The notes under the pieces: generated by a model
What the model was told of the DNA's origin: nothing
The model's database searches: none
Seen by the model: only the letters and a program-made list of their open reading frames with translations
Origin: Chloroflexia bacterium
Lineage (GTDB): Bacteria > Chloroflexota > Chloroflexia > QHBQ01 > JADMIH01
DNA: 6,935 bases
Reading direction: 5' to 3'
NCBI GenBank assembly: GCA_025927935.1
Contig: JAICKM010000370.1
Span: 1 to 6,935 of the forward strand
In this document: positions 1 through 6,098 of the stretch, one piece after another
How the letters are laid out: each line of letters starts with the position of its first letter
How positions within the stretch are numbered: position 1 is the stretch's first letter
Program-made: the position numbers and the translations under genes

Positions 1-507
1 ATCGGCGCCGCTGCCGCGCCAGAAGACGGCCCAGTCGATGCCGAACCCGCGCAGAATCTGCGGCATCTGGCTGATATGGCCGAACGGGTCCGGGATGTAG
101 CCCGCGGGCATGGCGCCGCCGAAGTCCCGCGCGATGCGCCCACCGCGCAGGAAGTTGCGGATGAGCGACTCGCCGCTGACCAGGAATTCGTCGGGCAGGA
201 TGTACCAGGGACCGACCAGAATGCGGCCCTGTTGCACATGCTCACGCAACTCGGCGGCGCGCTCCGGGCGCACATCCAGGTAGTCTTCGAGGACGACCGT
301 TTGCCCGTCCAGCATATAGTGAGCGTAGGATGGGTCCGCCGCCAGGATCGCCAGGAGTTTATCGATCAAACGGATCAGTTTCATCCGGAAAAGCTGAAAG
401 GGTAAATACCACTCCCGGTCCCAATGGGTATGGCTGACGACATAGAGAGTCAGCGGGGCGGACTCGGCGGGCGGGGCGGCGACCGGGGCGCTGTCCGGTG
501 CATCCAT
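1..507 (-). CDS. GH38 alpha-mannosidase family glycosidase, N-terminal part (3' end outside window)
   Basis: Reading the minus strand from an ATG at 507-505 gives an open frame of 169 codons that runs off the window edge. Near the N-terminus is HTHWDREWY (about residues 26-34), and later IPDPFGH (about 138-144). Both are hallmarks of glycoside hydrolase family 38. In that family the His and Asp of 'HWD' (here H28, D30) and the Asp of 'DPFGH' (here D140) bind the catalytic zinc, and the last is also the nucleophile; the fourth ligand would lie beyond the window. The enzyme would cleave alpha-mannosides; bacterial relatives act on mannan or N-glycan fragments or on mannosylglycerate, and the fragment cannot separate these. 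There is no signal peptide, only a Pro/Ala-rich start, so it is probably cytoplasmic. The start is well supported: AGGAGG lies at 519-514, six bases before the ATG. The gene is transcribed divergently from the monooxygenase at 868. Confidence 0.93.
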   Translation of the reverse strand, partial: MDAPDSAPVAAPPAESAPLTLYVVSHTHWDREWYLPFQLFRMKLIRLIDKLLAILAADPSYAHYMLDGQTVVLEDYLDVRPERAAELREHVQQGRILVGPWYILPDEFLVSGESLIRNFLRGGRIARDFGGAMPAGYIPDPFGHISQMPQILRGFGIDWAVFWRGSGAD

Positions 508-557
508 ATCGATCCTCCTGGCCTCGGCACAGTAATAGGTGGTGCGATTACGGGCGC

Positions 558-586
558 ATTGTACCGCAAAGGCGGGAGCGCGGCAA
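558..586 (-). promoter_or_regulatory. Predicted sigma-70-type promoter of the GH38 gene
   Basis: On the minus strand TTGCCG (586-581) is followed after exactly 17 bp by TACAAT (563-558), which matches TATAAT at five of six bases. The expected transcript start is near 551, giving a leader of about 44 nt that contains the strong AGGAGG site. No operator-like palindrome overlaps it; the nearest inverted repeat is about 80 bp further upstream. Confidence 0.6.
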
Positions 587-666
587 GCGTGACTCTCCCG
601 GCATCTGCTTATAACTTCCCTGGCCGGCCGGCATAGGGTACAACATGGTCCAGCGGCTTGGCGGCG

Positions 667-694
667 GGGATGAGTACGGATGTTACTCCATCCC
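667..694. repeat. 28-bp imperfect inverted repeat upstream of the monooxygenase promoter
   Basis: The left arm GGGATGAGTA (667-676) pairs with the right arm TACTCCATCCC (684-694) over ten base pairs with a single extra base, around a 7-nt centre. It ends three bases before the proposed -35 box at 697, a usual place for an activator or repressor site. No U-tract follows on either strand, so a terminator is unlikely. The binding protein is unknown. Confidence 0.5.
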
Positions 695-696
695 TC

Positions 697-726
697 TTGC
701 GGAATCGTTTCCACCTGTAGTAGAAT
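697..726 (+). promoter_or_regulatory. Predicted promoter of the FAD monooxygenase gene
   Basis: TTGCGG (697-702) and TAGAAT (721-726, five of six matches to TATAAT) are separated by 18 bp, giving an expected start near 733 and a leader of about 135 nt before the ATG at 868. The -35 box is weak, as for a regulated promoter. Two operator-like palindromes overlap it. Confidence 0.45.
701..712. promoter_or_regulatory. LacI/GalR-type operator-like palindrome 1
   Basis: GGAATCGTTTCC is a 12-bp palindrome with one mismatched pair and a central CG, the general form of LacI/GalR-family operators. It lies between the -35 and -10 boxes of the monooxygenase promoter. Its core closely resembles operator 2, whose centre is 26 bp away. 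The family assignment is inferred from pattern only. Confidence 0.45.
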
Positions 727-740
727 GGAACCGTTTCCAT
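725..740. promoter_or_regulatory. LacI/GalR-type operator-like palindrome 2
   Basis: ATGGAACCGTTTCCAT is a 16-bp near-perfect palindrome: the outer seven pairs include one mismatch next to the central CG. It overlaps the end of the -10 box and the expected transcript start, where a bound repressor would block RNA polymerase. The shared core GGAAnCGTTTCC with the site at 701-712 argues that both are read by the same protein. Confidence 0.5.
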
Positions 741-752
741 CAACGGAGGCCA

Positions 753-776
753 ATGGGGTGTGCGGAAGTGTGGTAG
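753..776 (+). CDS. Possible 7-residue leader peptide (MGCAEVW) in the monooxygenase 5' leader
   Basis: ATG at 753 opens seven codons ending in TAG, preceded by GGAGG at 745-749 with only 3 nt of spacing. It falls inside the predicted leader transcript of the gene at 868. Such a mini-ORF could be chance in DNA of this composition, and there is no run of regulatory codons or anti-terminator pairing that would prove an attenuator. Confidence 0.15.
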   Translation: MGCAEVW

Positions 777-867
777 TGACTGAGGCCGGGCGGCGGAGTG
801 GGGTGCCCGTGTCGTGACCCCGCCCTGACGACAACGGCGCACGAAAGCAGCCGGAAAGGAGCAGATC

Positions 868-2088
868 ATGCGTGTGTTAATCTCCGGGGGCGGTATTGCC
901 GGGCTTACGCTGGCCTACTGGCTACACCACTATGACATTCCAGCAGTGGTGATTGAACAGGCGCCAGCTATTCGCCGTGAGGGCTACGCGATCGACTTCC
1001 TGGGCACCGGCTACGCGGTTGCCGAGCGCATGGGTATCATCGACGAGCTGGCGGCACACCAAATCCCCTTTGACAAGTTCCTCTATGTCAACAAGGAGGG
1101 CAAGCCCGTCGCCGAGATGGATGCCGCACTGATGCGCAATCTCACCAAAGGCAAATACCTGGGCCTGATGCACGCCACACTCGAAGAAGTGTTGTATGAT
1201 GCGCTGGCCGGGCAGGTTGAGGTGCGCTTTGGCCGGTCCCTCACGCATGTAGTGGATGGCCCGGATGGGGTGGTGGCGACGTTCAACGACGGCACGACGG
1301 AATCCTTTGACCTGCTGATCGGGGCGGACGGGGTTCATTCGATCACGCGCAGCATGGTCTTCGGGCCTGAAACCCAGTTCAGCCGCTATCTCGGCTACAC
1401 CATCGCCGTTTATCTGCTGGCCGACCACTACGGGATCAGCCCCACGCATTCCTTTCAGATATATATCCAGCCGAAACGGATGGCCGCGGCATACTGCACG
1501 GACCAGCCCGGCCAGATCCTTATCTTTTTCATGTACCACAGCGCGCAGCAGGAACATGTGCCGCGCGATCAGCGGCTGCCCCGGTTGCGCGAGGCGTTCG
1601 CCGGGATGGGCTGGCTGACGGACCGGTTCCTCGCCGATGTCGACCCGACAGCGAGTGTGTTCATGGATACGGTAGTCCAGATTCAAATGTCCACCTGGCA
1701 TCGGGGGCGGGTGGCGCTGGTGGGCGATGCCTGCGACTGCCCCACGCTGGCCTCCGGGCAGGGCGCGTCGCTGGCGATGGGCGGAGCCTATCTACTGGCG
1801 CAAGCCCTGCACGAAACGGCGGATTACGGGCAGGCGTTCCAGCGCTACGAACAGCAGCTGTACGGCTTCGTCCAGGAGCAGCAAAAGAACGGCCGCAGTT
1901 TTGCCAAATCCTTCCTGCCGGCCACCCCGCTGGGGCTCGTGGCCCAGCGCGCAATGATGAAGGTGCTGTTGCGCCCGGCCTTCGGCGGCCTGCTGCGCCG
2001 CCAGTTTGGCGCCGAGAGCCTCTTGTCCCGATACGACGGCAAGCCGGCGCAGCCCACCGTGCAGGATGAAAGGCTCCCCCAGGTGTGA
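868..2088 (+). CDS. FAD-dependent monooxygenase (aromatic hydroxylase / TetX-like family)
   Basis: The 406-aa protein is a group A flavoprotein monooxygenase, which uses NAD(P)H and O2 to hydroxylate a small, often aromatic, substrate in the cytoplasm. The N-terminal Rossmann motif GGGIAG (7-12) binds ADP, and E30 at the end of the second strand is placed to bind the ribose. The central DLLIGADGVHSITR (148-161) is the family's 'DG' motif, and LVGDACDCPTLASGQGASLAMGGAYLLAQAL (284-314, key residues G286 and D287) is the 'GD' motif that contacts the flavin. The length is normal for single-domain members, which include TetX, salicylate- and hydroxybenzoate-type hydroxylases and antibiotic-tailoring enzymes; the substrate cannot be read from sequence. 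There is no signal peptide. AAAGGAG at 855-861 supports the start. The gene appears to be monocistronic: a large palindrome and an opposing kinase gene follow it. Operator-like palindromes at its promoter suggest repression. Confidence 0.9.
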   Translation: MRVLISGGGIAGLTLAYWLHHYDIPAVVIEQAPAIRREGYAIDFLGTGYAVAERMGIIDELAAHQIPFDKFLYVNKEGKPVAEMDAALMRNLTKGKYLGLMHATLEEVLYDALAGQVEVRFGRSLTHVVDGPDGVVATFNDGTTESFDLLIGADGVHSITRSMVFGPETQFSRYLGYTIAVYLLADHYGISPTHSFQIYIQPKRMAAAYCTDQPGQILIFFMYHSAQQEHVPRDQRLPRLREAFAGMGWLTDRFLADVDPTASVFMDTVVQIQMSTWHRGRVALVGDACDCPTLASGQGASLAMGGAYLLAQALHETADYGQAFQRYEQQLYGFVQEQQKNGRSFAKSFLPATPLGLVAQRAMMKVLLRPAFGGLLRRQFGAESLLSRYDGKPAQPTVQDERLPQV

Positions 2089-2121
2089 GCCTGCTTATGC
2101 AGCAGCCTCGTCCGCTGACTT

Positions 2122-2196
2122 GTCACTCTGAGCGCAGTGAAGAGTCTCCGTCTCGCACGTCCAAGACGGAGATTCTTCGCTGCGTTCAGAATTGAC
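2122..2196. repeat. 75-bp imperfect palindromic element of the 'TCTGAGCGCAG' dispersed type
   Basis: The left arm (2122-2153) and right arm (2164-2196) are inverted copies of about 32 bp with roughly five mismatches and one base of length difference, around a 10-nt loop. The arms contain TCTGAGCGCAGTGAAGAG and its counterpart TTCTTCGCTGCGTTCAGA. From memory, elements with this core occur in many copies in intergenic regions of several bacterial phyla. It sits between two converging genes, 34 bp after the monooxygenase stop and 21 bp beyond the kinase stop. Folded as RNA it could end or stabilise transcripts from both sides, though no long U-tract flanks it. It encodes nothing. Confidence 0.75.
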
Positions 2197-2217
2197 GATC
2201 CTGGTGGAATAGGCGAC

Positions 2218-5200
2218 TCAAGCGCTGCCCGTGGGTCGTAACACCGGGATCACCGCGCGGATGCGGGTGCCCTGGCCGGGCGTGCTGTCGAAGGTCAGCC
2301 GGCCGCCCAGGCGCACCGCGCGCTCGTGCATGGAGCGCAGGCCGAGGTGGCCGGGGAACGAGCCGTGGGGGTCAAAGCCGATCCCATCGTCGGTCACTTC
2401 CAGGGTCAGCCCTTCGGGGTCCGCCGTCAGCCGCAGGGTCACGTTGGCCGCATGGGCGTGCTTGACGGTATTGTGCAGCGACTCCTGGCCGATGCGGTAG
2501 ACGGCTTCCTTGACTTCCAGGGGCACGTCCGGCTCAGCGCCGAGGTCCGTCTGCACGTCGATGCCGTGGCGCGCGGTCAGCGCCGCCGCTTGCTTGCTCA
2601 GAGCGACGACCAGGCCCTCGGTTGCCAGGGACTCGGGGCGTAGCTCAAAAATGAGGGCGCGCATTTCGGCCAGCCCAGCCTGGGCCAGGCTGAGCACGTA
2701 TTCGAGCGGCCCGGCTGCCTCTTGCGGCGCGCGGTCCAGGAGCCGGCGGGCGGTATGCGCACCCAGCGAAATGCCGTAGAGGGCCTGTGACACCGAGTCG
2801 TGCAATTCGCGGGCCAGGCGCTGGCGCTCCTCCAGCGCGGCCTTGCCTTGCGCCTCGGCAAACAACCGCGCGTTCTCGACCGCCACGGCCGCTTGGTCGG
2901 CCAAGGCGATCAGGAAGTCGGTCTCGGCTTCGGTGACGGCGGGCGCCGGCTGGTAGTAGCTTTCCAGGGTGCCCAGCGCCCGGCCGTGGTACAACAGGGG
3001 CACGGCGACCACCGAGTCCCAGGTGGCGTCGCGCAGAAACGGATGCAAGGGTGTATAGTGCGCATTGCCGAGGAACCGCCGGCGCACGTCGTGGACGATC
3101 TGAGTCTCATGGGTGCGGAAAGCGCGGAGCATCGGCGCGTCCACTCCTGTCCGCCAGGTGCTCTCCAGCGCGGCGGGATAGGCTTCCGGCAGCCCCCAGC
3201 AACTGGCTAAGCGCACGGTTTCCCGCACCTCGTCGATCAGCACGACCGAGCAGGCGATGGCGCGGGTCGCCTGCACGACATTGCGGGCCAGCGCGTGCAG
3301 GGTTGCTTCGAGCGACCCGGCGAAGGCGACGTTCGAGGCGATCTGGGCCAGGGCCGCGTTCTTGCGCGCCAGTTCCTGGGATCGCTCATAGAGCCGCGCG
3401 TTTTCCAGCGTTATCGCCGCCTGGTTGGCGACGGCCATGACCAGGGCGGCATGGCGCGGCGTGTAATACCCGGGCTCGTCGTGGTCGATGCGCAGCAGCC
3501 CAACCACGTGGTCCTTGACCAGCAACGGCACGCCCAACCAGGCGCGTGCATAGCCGAAAACCTGCCGCATCTGGTCACCGGCCTGCTCGCGGAACCGGCG
3601 GGCCGCCGAGCTGTCGCCCCAGATATCGTCGATAATCACCGGCTGCCGGGCGCGCAGCACCTCCTGATAGCCGGCGGCTTCTTCCGCCGCGAAGCGCACC
3701 GGCAGCGCCAAGCTGCCGTGGGCCGGTCCCCGGATCTCCAGCGCCACAAAGCTGCCGTTTTCCACAGCGAAAATCGCCGCGCCCGTGTAATCCACCAGCT
3801 TCTTGAGTTGATCGAACACCAGGTTGAGCAGCGGTTTGAGTTCCAGAGTCGAGGCCATGCTGTTGGAGACTTCCAGCAGGGTGGTCAGTTCGCGGGTGCG
3901 TTCGTCGACCCGCTGCTCCAGCATCTGGTAGGCTTGCACGCGATCGGTAATATCGCGGACGACGGCCAGGATATGGGGCTGCCCTTTGTGCAGGAAGGGC
4001 GTGCCGTGCACCTCCACCGGCAAGGTGCTGCCGTCCTTGCGCACGTTAACGGCCTGGGTCTCAAACTGGCCGCCTGCGCGCACTGTTTCCACGAATTCCC
4101 GGAAGCTGGCCTGGTAGTCAGGGTGGACGAAGGTGCGCGGATCGCGGCCAATGAACTCGTCATAGGTATAGCCATGCATGCGGCAGGCGGCCGGATTCGC
4201 TTCGACCACGATGCCCTCCAGGCTGTTGACGATCAACGCGTCGCTCGTCGCCTCGAAGACGCCGCGATACTGGGCCTCTTTTTGTTGCATCAACTCGTAG
4301 GTCTGCATCCGTTCGGTGGCATCGGTCGTCACGTCGATCACGCCAATGACCTTGCCGTTCTCGACCAGCGGAGTGAGGACGACATCCCAGTAGGAAACCA
4401 GGCTGGCGCCCTGCAAGCGGAGCGCGTCCTGGCGGATCGTCTCCCCGGCGAGCACACGGGCCAGCAACGGCTCGACGGTCTCCTGGGCTTTGGGCGCCAG
4501 GTCGAAGAATCGCACGCCGGGGCGCACCGTTACGTCGCGGGCCGTCGTGTAGCGATTGATAAAGCCGGCCCAGGTTGGATTGCAGCGGCGCAACACGAGA
4601 TCCCGGTCGAAGATGGCGATACCCATCGGCATGCGGTCGAACAAGATCTCCAGCAGGCCCCACTGATTGCTCAGTAGCGGATCGCTATCAAAGGTATCCG
4701 CGGTTTCCTCACTTATTGCGGCGGGCAGCAGTTCAAACAGACAATAATCCGCGCCGGTCGCCTGGCAAGCGTGTTCCACGCAGACTACATCGCGTCGCGC
4801 GCCGAGGGTGTTCATCATGCCGGCCAGCACGCCCGCGCTGTAGGCACAGACGGGGCCATCCAAGGACCCGCCATGCCGGATGAACATCCAGGACTCGAAG
4901 GTGAACCGGCCCCGCACTACCGCTCGCCCGAGGGGCCAAGTCAGGCTCTCGACGGTGAACTCGCCCAATCCCGCCGCCTGGATGGCGGAGACGCAATCGC
5001 GCACGGCTTCCCGCGCCTGTTCCGGCGCGATCCCGGCGGTGAGGGACCGCGCAAAGGATGCCCCGCTGTTCGCGCCGGCCCGTTGGAGGACCACGCTGGT
5101 TAGCCGCCGGCCGGCCAGGGCGGTGAGGCTACGGCGCAGCGTCCAGAACCCGGCTTCGACATCGAGCAGCGCCATGCGGGCGCTCCCGAACCAGAGCGTG

Positions 5201-5244
5201 CCGGGATCTTCGCTACGATGCAGCGAGTCGGGAGTCAGAGCCAT
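2218..5244 (-). CDS. Soluble sensor histidine kinase: XylR_N/V4R-PAS-PAS-GAF-GAF-HisKA_3-HATPase_c
   Basis: The 1008-aa protein is a cytoplasmic histidine kinase with no membrane segments. Residues 13-60 resemble XylR_N (a 'GTLWFG.ARM.LLD' pattern) and run into a V4R domain ending near 172. C133, E157, C160 and C168 match the spacing of the zinc site of phenol sensor MopR. Two PAS domains follow (about 195-312 and 323-437; 'VRKDGS' and 'VVRDITDR' in the second), then a short coiled coil and two GAF domains (about 460-618 and 635-795). The HisKA_3 segment carries the phospho-acceptor H815 in RLARELHDSVSQ. The ATPase domain has N925, DDGIGFD (952-958) and GHLGLRSM (965-972), so catalysis should be intact. 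The frame stays open upstream to 5568, but homology begins just after the ATG at 5244; only a distant GAGG lies before it. An ATG at 5175 has a better ribosome site but would cut the XylR_N segment. The likely partner is the receiver at 5558. Confidence 0.92.
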   Translation of the reverse strand: MALTPDSLHRSEDPGTLWFGSARMALLDVEAGFWTLRRSLTALAGRRLTSVVLQRAGANSGASFARSLTAGIAPEQAREAVRDCVSAIQAAGLGEFTVESLTWPLGRAVVRGRFTFESWMFIRHGGSLDGPVCAYSAGVLAGMMNTLGARRDVVCVEHACQATGADYCLFELLPAAISEETADTFDSDPLLSNQWGLLEILFDRMPMGIAIFDRDLVLRRCNPTWAGFINRYTTARDVTVRPGVRFFDLAPKAQETVEPLLARVLAGETIRQDALRLQGASLVSYWDVVLTPLVENGKVIGVIDVTTDATERMQTYELMQQKEAQYRGVFEATSDALIVNSLEGIVVEANPAACRMHGYTYDEFIGRDPRTFVHPDYQASFREFVETVRAGGQFETQAVNVRKDGSTLPVEVHGTPFLHKGQPHILAVVRDITDRVQAYQMLEQRVDERTRELTTLLEVSNSMASTLELKPLLNLVFDQLKKLVDYTGAAIFAVENGSFVALEIRGPAHGSLALPVRFAAEEAAGYQEVLRARQPVIIDDIWGDSSAARRFREQAGDQMRQVFGYARAWLGVPLLVKDHVVGLLRIDHDEPGYYTPRHAALVMAVANQAAITLENARLYERSQELARKNAALAQIASNVAFAGSLEATLHALARNVVQATRAIACSVVLIDEVRETVRLASCWGLPEAYPAALESTWRTGVDAPMLRAFRTHETQIVHDVRRRFLGNAHYTPLHPFLRDATWDSVVAVPLLYHGRALGTLESYYQPAPAVTEAETDFLIALADQAAVAVENARLFAEAQGKAALEERQRLARELHDSVSQALYGISLGAHTARRLLDRAPQEAAGPLEYVLSLAQAGLAEMRALIFELRPESLATEGLVVALSKQAAALTARHGIDVQTDLGAEPDVPLEVKEAVYRIGQESLHNTVKHAHAANVTLRLTADPEGLTLEVTDDGIGFDPHGSFPGHLGLRSMHERAVRLGGRLTFDSTPGQGTRIRAVIPVLRPTGSA

Positions 5245-5458
5245 GTTGTGCTGGAACCTCGGGTGGGGTGGATAGGCCGAATTTGCATTGCCCGCACAGG
5301 CTGGGAAAGACGGCGCACCAATGGGCGCCACCAGCGAAGGCGCTCTTAAACGGAATCGACACGGGCGGGAGATCTCGGTCTTTATGCTGAGATTTGTCCA
5401 GGCCAATGCCCCTGGCGATATCCGACCTGTGCCGCACGACCCTTGTCGCCCTGGCCGG

Positions 5459-5464
5459 TATAAT
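5459..5464 (+). promoter_or_regulatory. Candidate -10 box for the response regulator gene
   Basis: A perfect TATAAT lies on the plus strand. No good -35 box is seen at 16-18 bp (sequence there is about ACGACC); TTGTCG at 5443-5448 is only 10 bp away. The predicted start near 5471 would give an 87-nt leader. An activator or another sigma factor may be needed. Confidence 0.4.
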
Positions 5465-5494
5465 ACACTGAGAAAACTAGAACAAATCTCCGTT

Positions 5495-5503
5495 ATTATA
5501 GCA
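5495..5503 (-). promoter_or_regulatory. Candidate extended -10 promoter of the histidine kinase gene
   Basis: On the minus strand TGCTATAAT (5503-5495) is a perfect extended -10 element, which can work without a strong -35 box; the base run at the -35 position (AGCCAG) is poor. The expected start near 5488 gives a leader of roughly 240 nt before the ATG at 5244. It fires toward the receiver's -10 box. Confidence 0.5.
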
Positions 5504-5557
5504 CAATGGGTTGCTACCTGGCTACGAACTAGCCAGCCCGCGGAAAGCGAGTGAAGT

Positions 5558-5929
5558 ATGATCCGCATTTTGCTGGTCGATGATCAACCGGTGATCCGCC
5601 ATGCACTCCGAACGTTGCTGACCATGGAACCGGACATGACAGTGGTCGAAGAAGCGCCGGACGGCCGGGCGGCCGTCAAACTAGCGCAGGAACTCCAGCC
5701 CGATGTCGTGGTGATGGACGTGAACATGCCGCGCCTGGACGGACCCAGCGCCGCCCAGGAAATGCGCCGGCTCACGCCTCAAACGGCGGTCATCATCTTG
5801 AGTCTCCACCACGACGAGGTGACCCGCACCCGCGCCCTCGCCGCCGGGGCAGCGGCCTTTATCGAGAAGCAGGCCGCCAGCATGAGTACGCTTATGGCGG
5901 CGATCCGCCAGGCGGCGCAACCCGCCTAG
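5558..5929 (+). CDS. Single-domain response regulator (receiver domain only)
   Basis: The 123-aa protein is one complete CheY-like receiver. It has the acidic pair D8-D9, phospho-acceptor D54 in VVMDVNMPRLDG, the hydroxyl residue S82, F101 at the switch-aromatic position and K104, so phosphorylation should be normal. Sequence style (LLVDDQPVIRHALRTLL, MPRLDGPSAAQEMRR) is that of NarL/FixJ-type regulators, which partner HisKA_3 kinases, but the LuxR-type helix-turn-helix is absent. The protein stops soon after the last receiver helix, and an intrinsic terminator follows 18 bp later, leaving no room for a lost output domain. It probably signals by binding a protein, or as a relay or phosphate sink. 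The divergent kinase at 2218-5244 is the natural partner. The ribosome site is weak (GTGAAG just before the ATG), though no better start fits the receiver fold. Confidence 0.92.
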   Translation: MIRILLVDDQPVIRHALRTLLTMEPDMTVVEEAPDGRAAVKLAQELQPDVVVMDVNMPRLDGPSAAQEMRRLTPQTAVIILSLHHDEVTRTRALAAGAAAFIEKQAASMSTLMAAIRQAAQPA

Positions 5930-5947
5930 CCCGCTCACGCCCTGACT

Positions 5948-5979
5948 GCCGCCCCGTGCCAGCCGACGGGGCGGCTTTT
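5948..5979 (+). terminator. Rho-independent terminator of the response regulator gene
   Basis: A 10-bp perfect GC-rich stem, GCCGCCCCGT (5948-5957) with ACGGGGCGGC (5966-5975), encloses an 8-nt loop and is followed by TTTTCGCTTT. It lies 18 bp after the receiver stop and separates that transcript from the DinB-like gene. Confidence 0.85.
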
Positions 5980-6062
5980 CGCTTTCATCCTGGCGTCTCC
6001 CCCGGCGTCTGTCCGTCTCCCTCTCCCTCCAAACACACATGGATGTGGTTGCGGACGCGTGG

Positions 6063-6091
6063 TTGATTCCGACCGGGGCCGGTCATATAAT
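6063..6091 (+). promoter_or_regulatory. Predicted promoter giving a leaderless DinB-like transcript
   Basis: TTGATT (6063-6068) and a perfect TATAAT (6086-6091) are spaced by exactly 17 bp, the best sigma-70-type promoter in the window. The expected start at about 6098-6099 coincides with the ATG at 6099. Confidence 0.7.
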
Positions 6092-6098
6092 AGGTCCT

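Larger units (their letters stand above)
508..867. other. Divergent regulatory intergenic region between GH38 gene and FAD monooxygenase
   Basis: This 360-bp gap holds no convincing protein gene. From left to right it contains the GH38 ribosome-binding site and promoter, a TTATAA stretch (609-614) without a matching -35 box, a 28-bp inverted repeat (667-694), a plus-strand promoter with two operator-like palindromes (697-740), a possible seven-residue leader ORF (753-776), a GC-rich stretch able to fold (788-825), and the AAAGGAG ribosome-binding site of the monooxygenase (855-861). The individual elements are listed separately. Confidence 0.7.
5245..5557. other. Regulatory region between the divergent kinase and receiver genes
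   Basis: The 313-bp gap has no independent gene. The half next to the kinase (5245-5450) is GC-rich and would be its leader RNA; it contains a small inverted repeat (GGCGC 5312-5316 / GCGCC 5325-5329) and an 8-bp palindrome GAGATCTC (5369-5376), neither compelling. The half next to the receiver (5455-5505) is strikingly AT-rich and holds two strong -10 boxes on opposite strands, listed separately. Confidence 0.65.

Noticed and set aside
609..614. TTATAA as a possible -10 box in the 508-867 gap
   Set aside because: The only partner box on the minus strand (TTGTAC, 643-638) is 23 bp away, too far, and a better promoter exists at 586-558.
922..1701. A 259-codon open frame antisense to the monooxygenase
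   Set aside because: The plus-strand frame carries all flavoprotein motifs; the opposite frame has none and no ribosome-binding site.
3295..4677. A 460-codon open frame on the plus strand inside the kinase gene
   Set aside because: It is antisense to conserved PAS and GAF domains, its product is low-complexity in the way GC-rich shadow frames are, and it shows no recognisable domain.
5173..5175. Alternative kinase start with a good GGGAG site 7 nt upstream
   Set aside because: It would remove residues 13-23, which match the beginning of the XylR_N domain; kept as a second choice only.
5312..5376. Small inverted repeat (GGCGC/GCGCC) and GAGATCTC palindrome in the kinase leader
   Set aside because: Arms of five and four bp in GC-rich DNA are expected by chance, and no T-tract or matching second site supports a role.
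5245..5568. The 108-codon upstream extension of the kinase reading frame to an ATG at 5568
   Set aside because: It would overlap the start of the receiver gene, crosses both predicted promoters, and its translation has no domain or family likeness; XylR_N similarity begins only after the ATG at 5244.
5990..6031. Pyrimidine-rich tract with repeated GGCGTCT and GTCTCCC words after the terminator
   Set aside because: The words are short and irregular; there is no tandem unit and no protein-coding or RNA signal.
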